DNA of 64,000 nucleotides from Dryas octopetala (GCA_963921425.1 OY992836.1:15455614-15519613), one strand, 5' to 3'. Shown: positions 16,500 through 29,600, counted from the stretch's first letter. Notes: a model not told the origin generated them from the letters alone. A program made the numbers and translations.

Positions 16500-18167
16500 C
16501 TATCTTGATTTGTTAGACTTGGGGATGTCACCTACACTGTTGGAGGAGCTATCCTGAAGAACTGGAGATGAAGAGTACCTACTTGAAGAGCTTCCATCCG
16601 TAACACCCCTATCCTTCCTCTGTGATTGCTTGGACTTCCTACCCCCAGAACATGAATCCTGTGAAAACCCATCAAGTCAATTCTCCATCTCTAATGTACA
16701 AAGCATTTCTGCAACGGTTATATATATATATATATAGCATATATGTACATATATTACATTTCTGCATGTGTTGCTTCTACAAGTTTAAAAGTTAAAACCA
16801 ACCTGTTGCGCTGAAGATCCTGGCATCTTAAGTTCAAGGGCTGTTGCAACATCATTGGAATCATCACATCCTTCGGCATCACTACCCCTTTGATGATCTG
16901 ATGACTTGCTTTTGGAACCTTGTTTGCTTGAAAGGTGGGAAACGGATGCATACTGGGGTGGTGGCTGTTCTACTGGAGGGTTGGCAGGAGGTGGATATGG
17001 GACAAAAGTTGAACAGGGATTGGGAATAGCAGCAGGATTTTGTGGTTGAAAGTAACGAAACGGCTGAAGTGACGGGTGCATGGGAATTGAACCGGGAGGA
17101 ACAGCTACAGGCATTGGATATGAGTAAGGTGGAGCCATAACAACAGAAGGATCCATGGCAGCCCATGGAAACATAACCCTCACTCTTTGCTGACACTGAA
17201 CATTGAGACTTTCAATATCAGATTTTAAAGATACCTTCTCTTCTCTGAGCTCATTCTTCTCCTGTGTAAGCTGCTTGAAATAAACAACAATTCTTCATGA
17301 CATCAGCAAATAACCGCCTTACAAGTCACAACCACGAGAATGATACATAAAAGGAACATTCACCTCACCTCAAGGGATTCATCAGTAAGTGCTGCACACT
17401 CAGCCTTTAGTCGGTTCACATCAGCAGTCAAATCCTTCAACATCTGAACTGTGTCTGTAAGGATGGTCGCCTTGTCGTTCTTGGGCCTATCTGGATCTGC
17501 ATTTCCAACACCATGATGTTTGTTGAGAAACAAGACATATGTTTGATAGAGTAACCATAAAAACTCTGACATATTATATTGTCAAACTTCATCTAAATTG
17601 TTGATAAGTGAAAATATGTACGAAAACGTGGTCCGACAGTATCATAGCATACCAAACTGTGTGACAAGAAAACATTACTTGTGTTTGACACGCGAACTGT
17701 GATGTTTAAACATGCCATTGCCAGGAAAATGGTGTGACAAAAAAGAGTAGTAGAGTAGTGACTCATACGCTACTTTACCTAATGTGTTTCCCAACTCGAG
17801 AAAATGCTCATTGAGTCGATCCCTCCTCAACTTTTCACGGTCTGCTTTCTGAACTTTCCTTGCAACAATTGGGTCATTGGTCTCCACATCAGGCCTTTGT
17901 CTGCGACACAACCAAACTATAAAGATCAAAACTTTCCAAGCTCATCTGCTTTCACCCAATTAAAGCTTCTTGCTTTTGCAAAATAATATGATGAGAAACA
18001 CATTCAATTGCTGAATCCGAGCAAACCCAGTAACAGAAAATGTTAGAGGGAAAGAGAAGCATAAAAAACCTGGAATCAGAGTGCGAGTTGTGGGAGCGAT
18101 TGGGGGGCAAAGTGAGAGGCTGAGTAGAAGATGGGGCTGAGAAATCGTCGGCTTTCCATTGATCCAT
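16500..18167 (-). CDS. bHLH11: bHLH transcription factor, subgroup IVb (bHLH11/bHLH121 type)
   Basis: Five exons on the minus strand, 18167-18070, 17900-17779, 17496-17369, 17270-16803 and 16658-16500, join in phase to 324 residues. The basic region KADREKLRRDRLN (51-63) carries K51-E55-R59 where many bHLH proteins have H-E-R. Helix 2 (DKATILTDTVQMLKDL) is followed by a leucine-zipper-like coiled coil to about residue 135. The C-terminal half is Pro-rich then Ser-rich. Subgroup IVb factors control iron-deficiency genes in the nucleus by pairing with IVc bHLH proteins. bHLH11 is described as a repressor using EAR motifs; here LELKM (261-265) is one residue from the LxLxL consensus. Gene order (next to CPK and APE2) favours bHLH11, but bHLH121 cannot be excluded. 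The gene is convergent with the kinase and divergent from APE2. Confidence 0.92.
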
Positions 18168-18578
18168 GCTCGCTCGTTTGCTCGCTGGTTAAGGGCTCAG
18201 GCTCAGGTGCATCAACCTTAGGCTTCAATTTTTGAGCCTAGGGTTTCGCTCTTTCACTGCAAATTGGGAATTTGAGAAGCAATCAACGACTACCAATTGG
18301 CCCAGAAAGAAGCAACCACCAACAGCTGTTTCAGCTTTCCACAACAAAACCCACCACCGCGAAAATGGATGCCAATGCGAATGCGATTTGGATTTTTCAA
18401 TTTTTTTTTTTTAATATTAACAATATTTTGTTAAACAATCAGCTGCCCAAAAACAAAACAATCAGCTGAGCTGCTGACCACGTTAGTAATTTATGACTCT
18501 GGCGCCACTCAATAAAGAGCCGCCACATAGGCCAAATTACGTTTCTTGTCCCTATAGTTTTTTTTTGGCCAAAGTCCC
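18168..18578. promoter_or_regulatory. Upstream region of the bHLH gene
   Basis: This is the start of the 3.0-kb divergent spacer between the bHLH and APE2 genes. No TATA box or iron-response element could be assigned with confidence. A repeat-like pair of 'ccctatagttttt' words occurs at 18550-18587. Confidence 0.35.
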
Positions 18579-18587
18579 TATAGTTTT

Positions 18588-18788
18588 CAGTAGTGCTACA
18601 TATACCACATTTTTATACCATAATTTAATACCACCTTATGTGGCAACTTACATGGCATTCATACATTGGATATTAAAAAATAAAAAGAAAAACCCAAAAA
18701 GGAAAAGAAAAACTTTGTCCAATAAAGTAATGACACGTCAGATGGTATAAAAATGTGGTATAAGAATGTGGTAAGTATAGCATTATTC
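18588..18788 (+). mobile_element. 201-bp Mutator-type MITE, copy 1
   Basis: The termini CAGTAGTGCTA and, from the other end, GAATAATGCTA are imperfect inverted repeats that continue inward with accacattcttatacc-like text. TATAGTTTT is directly repeated at 18579-18587 and 18789-18797. A 9-bp duplication is the Mutator superfamily hallmark. Copy 2 at 27650-27850 has the same length and runs in the opposite orientation. There is no coding capacity. Confidence 0.85.
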
Positions 18789-18797
18789 TATAGTTTT

Positions 18798-20025
18798 GGT
18801 TTCACTTAAACTCTTGTAATTCCAATGGGAAATTTAATATGCTAACCTCTTGCCTGGCAAGGCTTATTGCTTTTATAATCCTACTTTTTAAAGATTATAA
18901 AAATGACTTTTTGGCCAATTTTCATACTAAAATACCTCTTAGGGCTTTGACAAAGAAAATAAAAAACTCACATTTGAACATAATGAATAAGATAAACTGG
19001 CTGCATCACATCCAAATCGACCAACTTGTTGACCATTTGTCGATCCATAATATTAATGTCGACTATCAAATTAATTTCTATTGTTGTTCAATCTTATCTA
19101 TTTTGAAAGAGAGTGGAAAAATAATTACTTGCCTTCGAACCTACATTAGTTCATATTAGAACTGCTTCCTAAAAAGAGACGGTTCATAAGATCGATGCGT
19201 TAAGAAAACCTTCATGCAATGCACATATCGAATTCGCCCAAATCGTCACGCAAACCAAATCTGGTAATACTCCAATGCTCTCAACCTGATAATTTAAGAT
19301 TAATTGATTCTGTATTTTTACTCTTCATTATACAGAAGGAGAGTTTCATTTCAAAGAAAAAAGAAAAAAACATAAAGATAGTTTAAGTAGGAGAAATTCT
19401 TCAATAGGGCTACATAACCACGTACCATTATCCAGTGCTATAGCACCATATGTATTGTTTATTTTAAAAATTGTAAATTTTACTTAATAAATGCACACAT
19501 ATGAGTGTATATGGTATTAGATACATGGCACCACTTCCCTACTAAAAATAAGTGTTGCTTTTAGTATCTTAAAAAAACTCGAGACACTTGGTTTTTTTCT
19601 AGGGTTATTTTCATGTTCTTAGACACATTTTGTTGCTTGTTGCTTCATTTGAGCCTCATTGTTGCTCCTTAGCAGACTAAAATTTAAGCATGAGTATCAA
19701 AATGCAATAAGTTTTTCAAGCTAGTTTTGCTTAGATAACCTAATATTTAAACAATTGTAATTTGAGGACATGCTCTTATTCTCACAATTTGTTCGAAGAA
19801 ATTAATACATCAAGCACACAAGTAAGGACATTTTAAATTTGTAAATGGTTTAGCGTTTTACTATCACTATCTAAAATATTTTGAATAGTGCACATGTAGT
19901 AATTACTGGTAAGAAAGTACATATAGGACCCTTTTGAGTTTTGTCCAAAAAAAAAAAAAGTATAGGACCAAGGGAACTTGATCCAACTATAAAAACTGAA
20001 AATTGTATATATAAAATAAATAAAA
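18798..20025. other. Divergent spacer between bHLH and APE2, left part
   Basis: AT-rich with no supported gene. The frame at 18839-19159 has no known motif. A weak inverted-repeat candidate lies around 19390-19550. Confidence 0.4.
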
Positions 20026-21026
20026 AGAGTTTTTTTCAAATTTGGTACTTGAACTATTACCAGTGTCCCAATTAAGTACTTGAACTTTTACTTGTCCCTG
20101 TTAAGTACCTGAACTTTTATTTTGTACTAATGCAGTACCTAAGTTGATTTCCGTTAATAAAATTGATAGAAATGAGTCATGTGCTTTGCAGGTGACCACA
20201 TATCCAAGGTCATTTTAGTCATTTCATATGACTACTTTAATATCTTCTTAGTCACTGTACATTCATTTGTGGTCAACTGAGGTCAATGAGAAAGAGGAGA
20301 ACTTAGGGTTCGCGCAACTAGCTAGATGATGCATATCCAAATATACTTTTGCATACAACAACCGAGCCTACCTTCTATCACAGATTTCAATAAATATAGC
20401 CTTCTATCTATCACAAAGCCACCAAACATTTGTTACAGAAATAGTAAAAAGAAAAACAGAGCATGACACAACCATACACTACCCATATCCTAAACCCCAT
20501 CGCTCACAAAATTTGTAATCTACATTTGGCTTATTCTTTTTTCCCAGTTAACCACATCAAGAATATCATCACCCAAGAGAAACTAGAAATAGTCATAACA
20601 CATTTACCTAGGTTCAAATCTTTGAAATTTCTTCTTCCATCAATGGATAGTCAGTTGGTAGTCAAGTTGGAATAAAATGGGCTTCTTTTCCTCTCTTTTT
20701 TCTGCAATTTATGTCGTAAATAGGTGAAGTTTGGTGGATGAGGGCTTAGTTATGGTAGGAAAGAAGGTGTCAACGCATGAGAGAATGTGACAAAGGTGGG
20801 AAAAAGGACAGGCTGGGGAAGAGAGATGATGGGTAAACAAACCCACTTGAATTGACTAAAAAAGCCTTGGATTTCACAGCTTCCGTTAATTTTATTAACG
20901 GAAATCAACTTAGGTACTACATTGGTACAAAATAAAAGTTCAGGTACTTTATATGGACAAATAAAAGTTCAGGTATTTAATTGAGACACGGGTAATAGTT
21001 CAGGTACCAAATTTGAAAAAACCCCT
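20026..21026. mobile_element. 1-kb foldback TIR element upstream of APE2
   Basis: The arm at about 20026-20170 is repeated in inverse at about 20880-21026. The left tip reads agagtttttttcaaatttgg and the right tip in reverse complement aggggttttttcaaatttgg. Both arms carry gttcaggtac-like words and the inner palindromic gttaatttt/ttccgttaat region. No transposase frame occurs. Long arms suggest a Mutator-like foldback, but the target duplication is obscured by flanking A-rich sequence. The right end is only about 175 bases before the APE2 start codon, so it may form part of that promoter. Confidence 0.7.
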
Positions 21027-21200
21027 AAAAAAATAAAAAACTATAAAGACTGAAAATGTAATTTGGTCCCGCCACATATTACAAACAGCGACGTCGTTTA
21101 ACGCGCCCATGGCTTTCTTCTACCTGCAAATCAAATTACTCGAGGTTGAGGGTTTCATCGGCCTGTAATTGAAAAACAAAAAACAAAAAGGACGAAGAAG

Positions 21201-24200
21201 ATGAAGATAGTGACGTACAACGTGAATGGGCTTCGGCCACGCATTGCGCAGTTCGGCTCTCTCCTCAAACTGCTAAACTCCTTGGATGCTGACATCATTT
21301 GCTTTCAGGAAACCAAACTGAGGAGGCAGGAATTGACCGCCGACTTGGTCATGGCCGAAGGCTACGAGTCCTTCTTCTCCTGCACTCGCACCTCCGAACG
21401 AGGCCGTACTGGGTACTCCGGTAAGTGTTTTGTTCAAATGCCTCAAGCAACCCATAAGACATTTTCTTCAAATTTCACACCTTTCATTCATTTTTTATTT
21501 TATTTCATATGTGAAGGTGTGGCTACGTTTTGTCGCGTGAAATCGGCGTTTTCGAGCGACGAGGTGGCGTTGCCAGTGGCGGCGGTGGAAGGCTTCACTG
21601 GGGTGCTTGAAATTGGGAAAGGAGACATGGCTGCGGTAGCAGAAGGGCTTGAGGAGTTTGCGAAAGATGAGCTTCTTAAGGTTGATGGCGAGGGACGGTG
21701 TGTTATCACTGATCATGCTCATTTTGGTATGTTTTTGTTTAGCTTCGCATTTCAAGCATAAGTCTTTGTGCTTTCACTACTTGGAAAAAGGTTGAAGCCT
21801 TTATTGGCAATGATTGGCCAGTTCTCTTCAACGTGTATGGACCTCGAGCTGGATGTGATGATTTGGAAAGGATTGAGTTTAAGCTCAATTTTTTCAAGAT
21901 TTTACAGGTAACCCAAATGACCCTTTGATCTTTTCAAAGTTGCTGTATGTATGTGCATGGTAGAGAAGAGCATAGGCATAGTTTATGTGTAATTAGCATG
22001 CATTTATAACTTATAATTTGTCTTTTTCTTTTTAGTTTTTTTATTGAAATTTGTAATTTCTGTTGTAGAAAAGATGGGAGTCTCTCCTGCATCAGGGTAG
22101 GAGAATATTTGTTGTTGGTGATCTTAACATTGCACCCACTTCTTTAGATCGTTGTGATGCGGAACCAGATTTTGAGAACAATCAGTATGATGCTTGCCTG
22201 ATCTCTACGTAGTGGTGATCTGTATTTGTATTTCTATGTGCAGCTTTTTAAGTGGAGAGCAGTACCTAATATTTTGATAAATCTACCTTGTAGATTTAGA
22301 AGATGGTTTAGATCCTTGCTAGTGGAAAATAGAGGCTATTTCTTTGATGTTTTCAGAGCAAAACATCCAGATAGGTATAAAACTCATACTTTATATGGCT
22401 AGTTTAAACTTGAATCAGGATTTGATTATTGAGTTAGGTCTTGGTCAGTGGTCGGGGAACATGTTTAGTCATTTGAAGTTATTGTTTTACAATATATTTC
22501 ATTCAATATTTTTACCACTTTAAAGTTCTAAGTAACCCTTCTACTCATTTTTTACTTTTTTGGTTTAATCAAATTATCGTTATCATCGTCAACTGAAAAA
22601 TTAATGATTAATTATTTCCATCCATGGTTTTGAATTTGGATTTTTGATCATCAAGTTTTGTTCAGTCAGTATATTGAAAATGCTCTATACATATATAAAG
22701 TTCTTATGATATGTCAAATTGTCAACCTGCTGTGCTCTCCTCTCTATCCTTTTTCTTTTCTCTTTTAACTGTTAAAATACCTAAATAGCATCATTTTATT
22801 GTTTTTTTTTTTTCAGCCTCACCATCATTGTTAACTGAAAATGCCTGCCTATTTTGTGTTTTTCTGCAGAAGAGAAGCATACACATGCTGGCCACAAAAT
22901 ACAGGTGCTGAAGAATTTAATTATGGCTCAAGGATTGACCACATTCTTTGTGCTGGATCATGCTTACACCAAGAGCAGGACCTGCAAGGCCATAACTTTG
23001 TAGCTTGTCATGTCAAGGAGTGTGACATATTGACGCAATATAAGCGGTGGAAACCAGGAAATTCACTGAGGTATAGGATACATCTATCTTAGTATGGAGT
23101 AATTGCATGCCATTTTTAATGGTTAAGTTGTTTACACTAGATGCTTGCTTTGTGTGTGTACACCCCCGTGCATGCATGTGCATTCCTTCATCAGTTTTGT
23201 TTCTTGCTGTTTTGCTTTTGTGATTGTATGCTCTCACTCTGGTTATGACTTATGAAACAGTAGGTCATGTGTGAATGCATGCATGCATGTGTACATCTAT
23301 ATGTAGGTTAAGTGTGTCTACTGTCTATGTGAGGGTAGGATGTTTCTTTGACCTCTTTCCCTACCCACAGGTGGAAAGGAGGGCAGAGCATCAAACTTGA
23401 AGGTTCTGATCATGCTCCCGTTTACACAAGTTTACTGGAAATTCCTAACATCTGCCAACATAGCACCCCATCTTTATCTGCTAGATATATTCCAATGGTT
23501 CGTGGTCTCCAGCAAACCCTGGGTATGAAAGTATTCTTCTCCTTGTGCTTTACCACCTCTTTTTAAATTTACACATGTCCAATTTATACAGTCTTGTGAA
23601 TTATGCAAGGACATTAAATGATAAACCCTTTATGGACACTTTAAAATTCAAGGAAGCAAATGATCTCAAATCTAGTGATTTAGTTAATACTAATATAGTT
23701 AAGTTACTTGATTGGTACTATCCATATATAGTCTAAATCTAACTTTATCCCCTGAAGCTGCTTGTTCTTCATGCGTACTCCAATTTAACGGGCCCTTAGT
23801 CCTCTGCAGTATCAGTTTTAATGAAAAGACAAGTTGCTGAACAAGTTAAACCGGACGGAAATATCATTAAAGAGGGTTGTAGTGACAGAGAGAGAAGCTT
23901 GTCTGACCAATGTAGCACACCTGGTGAACTCCACTGCAACCCCTGTTCTTCTTCAAGACAAGACGTTGAAGCTCTTATTTCAAAATCAACTGAGTATTCC
24001 AGGGGTTTTGCTAATGAGGCTGCTTGTAACACCTTGGTAACTTCAGGTAGTGAGCATACCAGAACAATGCCTGGTAATGAAACTAAGAAGAAAGCAAAAA
24101 GGAGCCAATGGTCCCAACTCTCATTGAGGTCATTTTTCCGGAAAAGTTCAATCCCTAGCAACAGTGTTGACAATGCTACTAATCTTTCAACTAATCAGAT

Positions 24201-25413
24201 AGATGTTCCAGAATCTAATCATCTGTCAAATGAAACTCCTATACCTGAGAATCAAAGTGGCAGTCCCAAGCAGTGTGAATTGAACTCAAGTGCATCAATT
24301 CAGGATCAAGATGAACTCAATGCCTGTTCTTTGGGGAAAGAGAAGAATAATTTTGCTCTACTGGAGTGGCAAAGGGTACAACAAGTCATGCAGAAAAGCA
24401 TACCACTTTGCAAGGGCCATAAGGAACCTTGTGTTGCTCGGGTTGTGAAGAAACGAGGTCCTACTTTTGGCCGCAGATTTTATGTCTGTGCACGTGCTGA
24501 GGTATTTTCTTAAACTCAAATACTGGTGGCAAATTGCAAAAGTTTGTGATCTGTGAACTATATAGTTAGAGTAAGACAAAAATAGAAAGAAAATTAAATG
24601 ATACTGTAGCATGTAATTGTAAATACGGAGAAAGAGGGCTAAGAATGATTCAGCACTGTAATGTGTAGTGATGCTGTTTTTAAGTGTATGACAGTAAAGT
24701 GTAGATTGAAGGACAAAGTATCAATAAACACATTGCTCATCCTGCCATGTTTCTTTCAGTTTTCCATTATTTTTTGTGTGTCAATTCAGCCCATTGGTTT
24801 CTTACTTTCCCGAACATATTCAGGTCAGTTGATGCTCTAATAGTTGATGCATCTGATAAATTTGTTGTAGTTTCATCAGCCATGTAATTATCTTCCCTTT
24901 GGCTAGAACTTAGAATGGAAATGGCCACAAGCTATGAAATCTGCGATATCCCATTTTACTTCAAAAGCTTTGGACGTTGAAAATTGCAAGTTGAGAAAGT
25001 CTTCAGTGGGGCAGGGCATATACGCCTTCTTCCCACAATCATTCCATCATGTGAGTAGCACGTGATGGGAAGTTGTGGGAAAGATGACTTATAGGACTGT
25101 CCTATCCTAACATTTTTGGCTTTATACAAATAATGAGAGGTTTTATATGTATTCAAGCTAAGTTGCTTACTTGCATTAGTTTACAGGATTAAAAAAGACA
25201 AATGGTCTGCAGATTGTATCTCTGATTCATATGTCCTATGTCTGGTCACCAATTATGCTGGTCTTCTTTATGTGAGAGTGCAGAAGGCAAGGTGGATGAT
25301 ATATGAACTAACTATTGGCATTCGTTTTGTTCTTCATACAGGGACCTGCATCTAATCCCGAAGCAAATTGTGGTTATTTCAAATGGGCTGCTTCAAAACC
25401 TCGACACAAATGA
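21201..25413 (+). CDS. APE2: DNA-(apurinic/apyrimidinic site) endonuclease 2 with PCNA box and GRF zinc finger
   Basis: Nine exons read in phase: 21201-21420, 21517-21726, 21822-21907, 22069-22184, 22294-22374, 22870-23070, 23371-23522, 23810-24501, 25342-25413, giving 609 residues. The N-terminal exonuclease III/APE fold shows [18 protein letters not shown] (metal-binding Glu), GDLNIAP with D190 and N192, and the terminal GSDHAPV with D318 and H319. A serine-rich linker contains QLSLRSFF (458-465), a good PCNA-interacting box. The C-terminus has a GRF zinc finger with likely ligands C556, H559, C582 and C596. APE2 trims 3' blocked ends and abasic sites in nuclear base-excision repair and replication-stress signalling. 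Length and domain order match the plant family. Exon 9, which completes the zinc finger, lies after an 840-base intron; retaining that intron would cut the finger short. Confidence 0.95.
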
Positions 25414-26710
25414 TGATGGTGATCAGTGATGTGAAGTAATGAGTAATGGATGTCAAGCTGTTATTTCCCTGCCTAGCCTAATCTTCCAGGTAGTGCAGTG
25501 CTGACCGGCCATCGTGCTTTCTGAAATTTTGTAAGTAATATATTCTTTTGGGAATTGAAGTCTCAGGCAATAAGCTCCTGTGTTGTATTATGTAGTTGTA
25601 TAATGTTATTCATTTCCTTGTGTGAATGAGAAAGGAAAAGAAATAGAAGTACTAGGTGGAGAAAATATGGAGACAAACGTCATCAACCATTGGAGTTACA
25701 AGTCTTAGGTCCTCAACCAAGGGTTTACCTTTTTCATATTTATGTATAAATTTTTAATATAGTTTATGTGTGATTATTTTTCATTGGTAACGTAAACATG
25801 AACATCCAAACTTTTGATGTGACCAATGATCACACAAATATTAAATTGTGCTATAAAAAAATAGAAAGGCTAGTAAACTTCCTCCATACAAAATGTTGGC
25901 CAATGGACAAAGGTTGATAGTTAAGTGCAGTAATCGTTCTCGAAGACAGATTTTGGCGAAAGAATATTATAGAATATAATTGAATAATTGATAATGTCAA
26001 ACACATCAGCATGATAAAGATAAACCTTTAAATAAATAACTAACGATATGTTTTACATCATTATCAGTATCGCAGACAGACTGTTAACTGATAAGAAAGA
26101 TTGTCTTACACAAACACTAATAAGACATGCAAAAGTTGAATCAGAAAGTTGTAGCCACTTGAAGCAAGCTGTCCTTCTCAAAATGATGGCATTATGGATT
26201 AGGCCATTACCCAAATTGGCTTGGATAATAGGATAGGGATATACAAGCATCTTAGACCTTAAATTTTCGGTACTCTGTTGTCAATCATGCATATTTAATT
26301 AGGGTTCAGGGGCAGGTGCACCCCACAGTTTGACAGAAATAGTATCGACTACATTATTATTTTTAAATGAAAGGGCACATGATACCCATATTATTTATTA
26401 CGACACCAATGTGAATGGCACCCAATTTTGATTTAAATGATTGTGTCCTATCATTGTTGTTTTGTTGTACCAGATTAACATGATCCAATCGTTGTTGTCT
26501 CTTGAAACCTCTTCTTTCATCCAATAAATAATATTAGAATCAACAAAACTTTCCAAATTATTGAATCAGTATGGGTGTGAATTCAATTTCAAGTGGTTGG
26601 GGTTGGAATTTGGAGGAGGGTTTAGGCAGAATTTGGAGGAGGGTCTTGTTTGGAATTGTAAACACCACTTAGCCCTTGTATTGTTGAGAGATAATTTTGG
26701 GGTTAAATGG
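25414..26710. other. APE2 3' region and spacer
   Basis: The first 250 bases are presumably the APE2 3' untranslated region. No gene is seen beyond it. Short frames near 26050-26240 overlap on both strands and show no motif. Confidence 0.4.
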
Positions 26711-26826
26711 TCATTATAATAAGTTTTTATTTTGTTCATCTATTTGATCGATGAGAGTTAATTAGATGACTTAATAGTTTTCGATTTAATTACCTAATTT
26801 TATATATTTATATATAGGGCGCTTCA

Positions 26827-26862
<36 letters not shown>

Positions 26863-27186
26863 CAGAACATTTTTTAAATTATTTACGGGTCTAAAGAAGG
26901 ATATGTGACATCTCATTTTGTAAAAAAGTTTTGACACAATATTTTAATGGGGGTCACTCCATATATGATTTCAACGATCTAAACTGTTTATTATTTAGGT
27001 CTCCATTAAAAGATCATTCTTGTAAAAAATTAAGTAAATCGAAAACCATTTACTTACAAAGATTAAATTGTCATTATATTAAGTTTTTATTTTGTTCATC
27101 TATTTGATCGATCAAAGTTAATTAGATGACTTAATAGTTTTCGATTTAATTACCTAATTTTATATATTTATATATAGGGCGCTTCA

Positions 27187-27220
<34 letters not shown>

Positions 27221-27250
27221 CAGAACAATTTTTTAATTATTTACGGGTCT
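26711..27250. repeat. Direct duplication with 360-bp spacing, each unit with an AT microsatellite
   Basis: About 180 bases beginning tcattataataagtttttat at 26711 recur from 27071 with only a few changes. The copies include gggcgcttcag, a (TA)n run (about 26827-26861 and 27187-27219) and the word ttacgggtct. The sequence between resembles one half of the foldback MITE family. The pattern suggests one local 360-bp tandem duplication or two adjacent insertions. Confidence 0.8.
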
Positions 27251-27649
27251 GAATGGTTGAGATCGTTTCAGCTTAAATTCAATGGTCGGTTATCTATTTT
27301 TCAAATTTACTTTTCCGTCCATGGGAATTAGTTTGTTGTCTCTTTCTTCTTAATTAATTTTCCCTTAATTAATTGCCACCTCTCCTTAATTAATTTTTTC
27401 AAATTTATTTTCAGTTATCTATTAAACTTATTATGTTTGCCAAAATATTGGTATTTGCACAATAGAAAGAGCAGCTTTACACTCCTAGGAACAAGTGTGA
27501 AAAGACTAGTATATATATTTATTATGTATGGACCATAAGCTTAGTGGACTTTGTCAAGTGACTCTTTGCGTGCCCAAAAAGCTAACAAAATGCAAGATAC
27601 CTCATATATATTTTTAATCATTTTATTTGTGACCTCAATAATAAGTTAA

Positions 27650-27850
27650 GAATAATGCTATACTTACCACATTTCTTATACCACATTCTTATACCATCTC
27701 ACGTGTCATTACTTTATTGGACAAAGTTTTTCTTTTTCTTTTTGGGTTTTTCTTTTTATTTTTTAGTATCCAATGTATGAATGCCATGTAAGTGCCACAT
27801 AAGGTGGTATAAAATTATGGTATAAAAATGTGGTATATCTAGCACTACTG
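27650..27850 (-). mobile_element. 201-bp Mutator-type MITE, copy 2
   Basis: It is nearly identical to the element at 18588-18788 when reverse-complemented, and exactly the same length. ATAAGTTAA flanks both ends (27641-27649 and 27851-27859), a 9-bp target duplication. Low divergence between two copies 9 kb apart suggests comparatively recent movement. Confidence 0.87.
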
Positions 27851-27859
27851 ATAAGTTAA

Positions 27860-29600
27860 TAACTTGTTTATATTTTCAGAATATATTTCCAAGTGGAGCA
27901 CCAAAAAAAAAAGAATATATATCCAAGTGAAGATGTGAAAGGACTGCCTCACGTTTATGTGACTTTTCATCACCTTTGAAATTGAAATGGAAGGAAATGG
28001 CAAAAAAAAAAAAAGAAACTGAAATGGAAGGAGCTTCTAAGGCAACTAGCTAAAAGATCTACACTAGTGGCCCTAAGTAACAGCCACTTCACTTGTTGGG
28101 TCCTTTTCAACATAGATAAATCAATCTTAAATTAAGTATTTTAGATTCTTTCAGGACTTGGATGAAATTATTTGTTGGCTATCTAAAATACTCAAACCAA
28201 CCAAAAATAACTTGGGATTCTTTGTTAGTGTATAGCATTGACTCATTGTTGGGTTTCTTTGTTCAATCAAAACATGATAAGAATACATGAAGGGGCAGCC
28301 TTTGTCCTAGCTAATACTTGAAGGGGTAGCCTTTAATTGAAAAATTAAAGGTTAATTAACAAGGTTGTGATGTTGCTTGGATTTAACTACATGCATATTG
28401 GGATTACATGTACATATTAGTGCAAATGCCAATATCTTCAAAAAAATTTCAGCCAAAAAACAAGAATCTTATGGGACCCCATTATAGCATTATAATTAAG
28501 ATGATTTTCTTATAGGAAATAGGAAAGAGTTGAGTCTTTCTTCCATATTATTGTAGAATTGTTGTGCTTTGTAGGACACACGTAAGATATTATAACACCA
28601 TTCTATCCGTAGTCTAATTTTTATTTTTATTTTTAATGCAATCCATTCTTTAATTTTTGTTATTATTATTTTATTCCTTTTGGTTGGTCCATTTTATCCA
28701 TTGTCTAGTAGACATGAATGATCTCCTAACTCTGCCACTCTGGCAATGTCACCAAATGGTTAGGATTTACATATTGTTGGTATTATTGAAGGGAGAATAA
28801 GGGATTCTCTCTACAACTCTTTGATGAACGCAGCTTAAAAATACATTCATCCACCTCGAATTGATTATGATAGTGAGGTTTTTAGAAGAAGAAAAAAGAT
28901 ACTAAAGAAACCCTTTATTATAATATAATAGTATAGATACATAGATAGATAATATACATAGTTATTAAACTTTAAAGCTAGTAAGAGTTACTTGCAAACA
29001 TATCAGATGAGAATATAGAGAAAAAAAGAAATATAAACCTTTAAAATTTATAGATAAAAAACATTGGGAGTACTCTGCAAAGTTGGTATTTCCATATATA
29101 TTTTCCCCCATAACGCTGTTAGTTATGGGACTACTTAAATATTAGGTTTTCAATCCGAAAATGTTTGTAGCTAGGAGTACGTTTATAACTCTATTCGTAA
29201 GACACTTTAAGCCACATTCACGATAAAAGTTTAATTTTGATCGTCTTATTTATAAATTGTTTGAGGTGAATTAAGTCTTATCTTTAAGATCATTATTCAT
29301 GCAAGGCAACAAAGATGTAATATCAAAGAATGGAAAAAGACACTAATCAGCAAATCTAAGGAGGACACCAATTCACCATACAACTCATCTCCACTCCATT
29401 TATTATGATTTATGAGTCATGACCACCAAAAAAAAATTTTGGATGGATAAATTGATGAGTCAACATCAAAGTATCAAACTCAGGCTAACTGGATAAGCAT
29501 TTTTCTTTCTTGACTCAAACACCAATTTAACCGTAGTTAAACTCGGCCCAAACTCAAACCCAAACCCGAAACCCGAACTCAGAACCCAAACCCGAACTCC
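27860..29600. other. Spacer upstream of the J-protein gene
   Basis: AT-rich; no gene is supported. The last 60 bases before the J11 leader repeat aacccgaactc/aaacccgaac words (29545-29600), a small degenerate AACCC-type array just upstream of the coding sequence. Confidence 0.45.

Noticed and set aside
26711-27250. Regular repeats as a CRISPR array
   Set aside because: There are only two units, they are long and TA-rich, and the genome is a plant.
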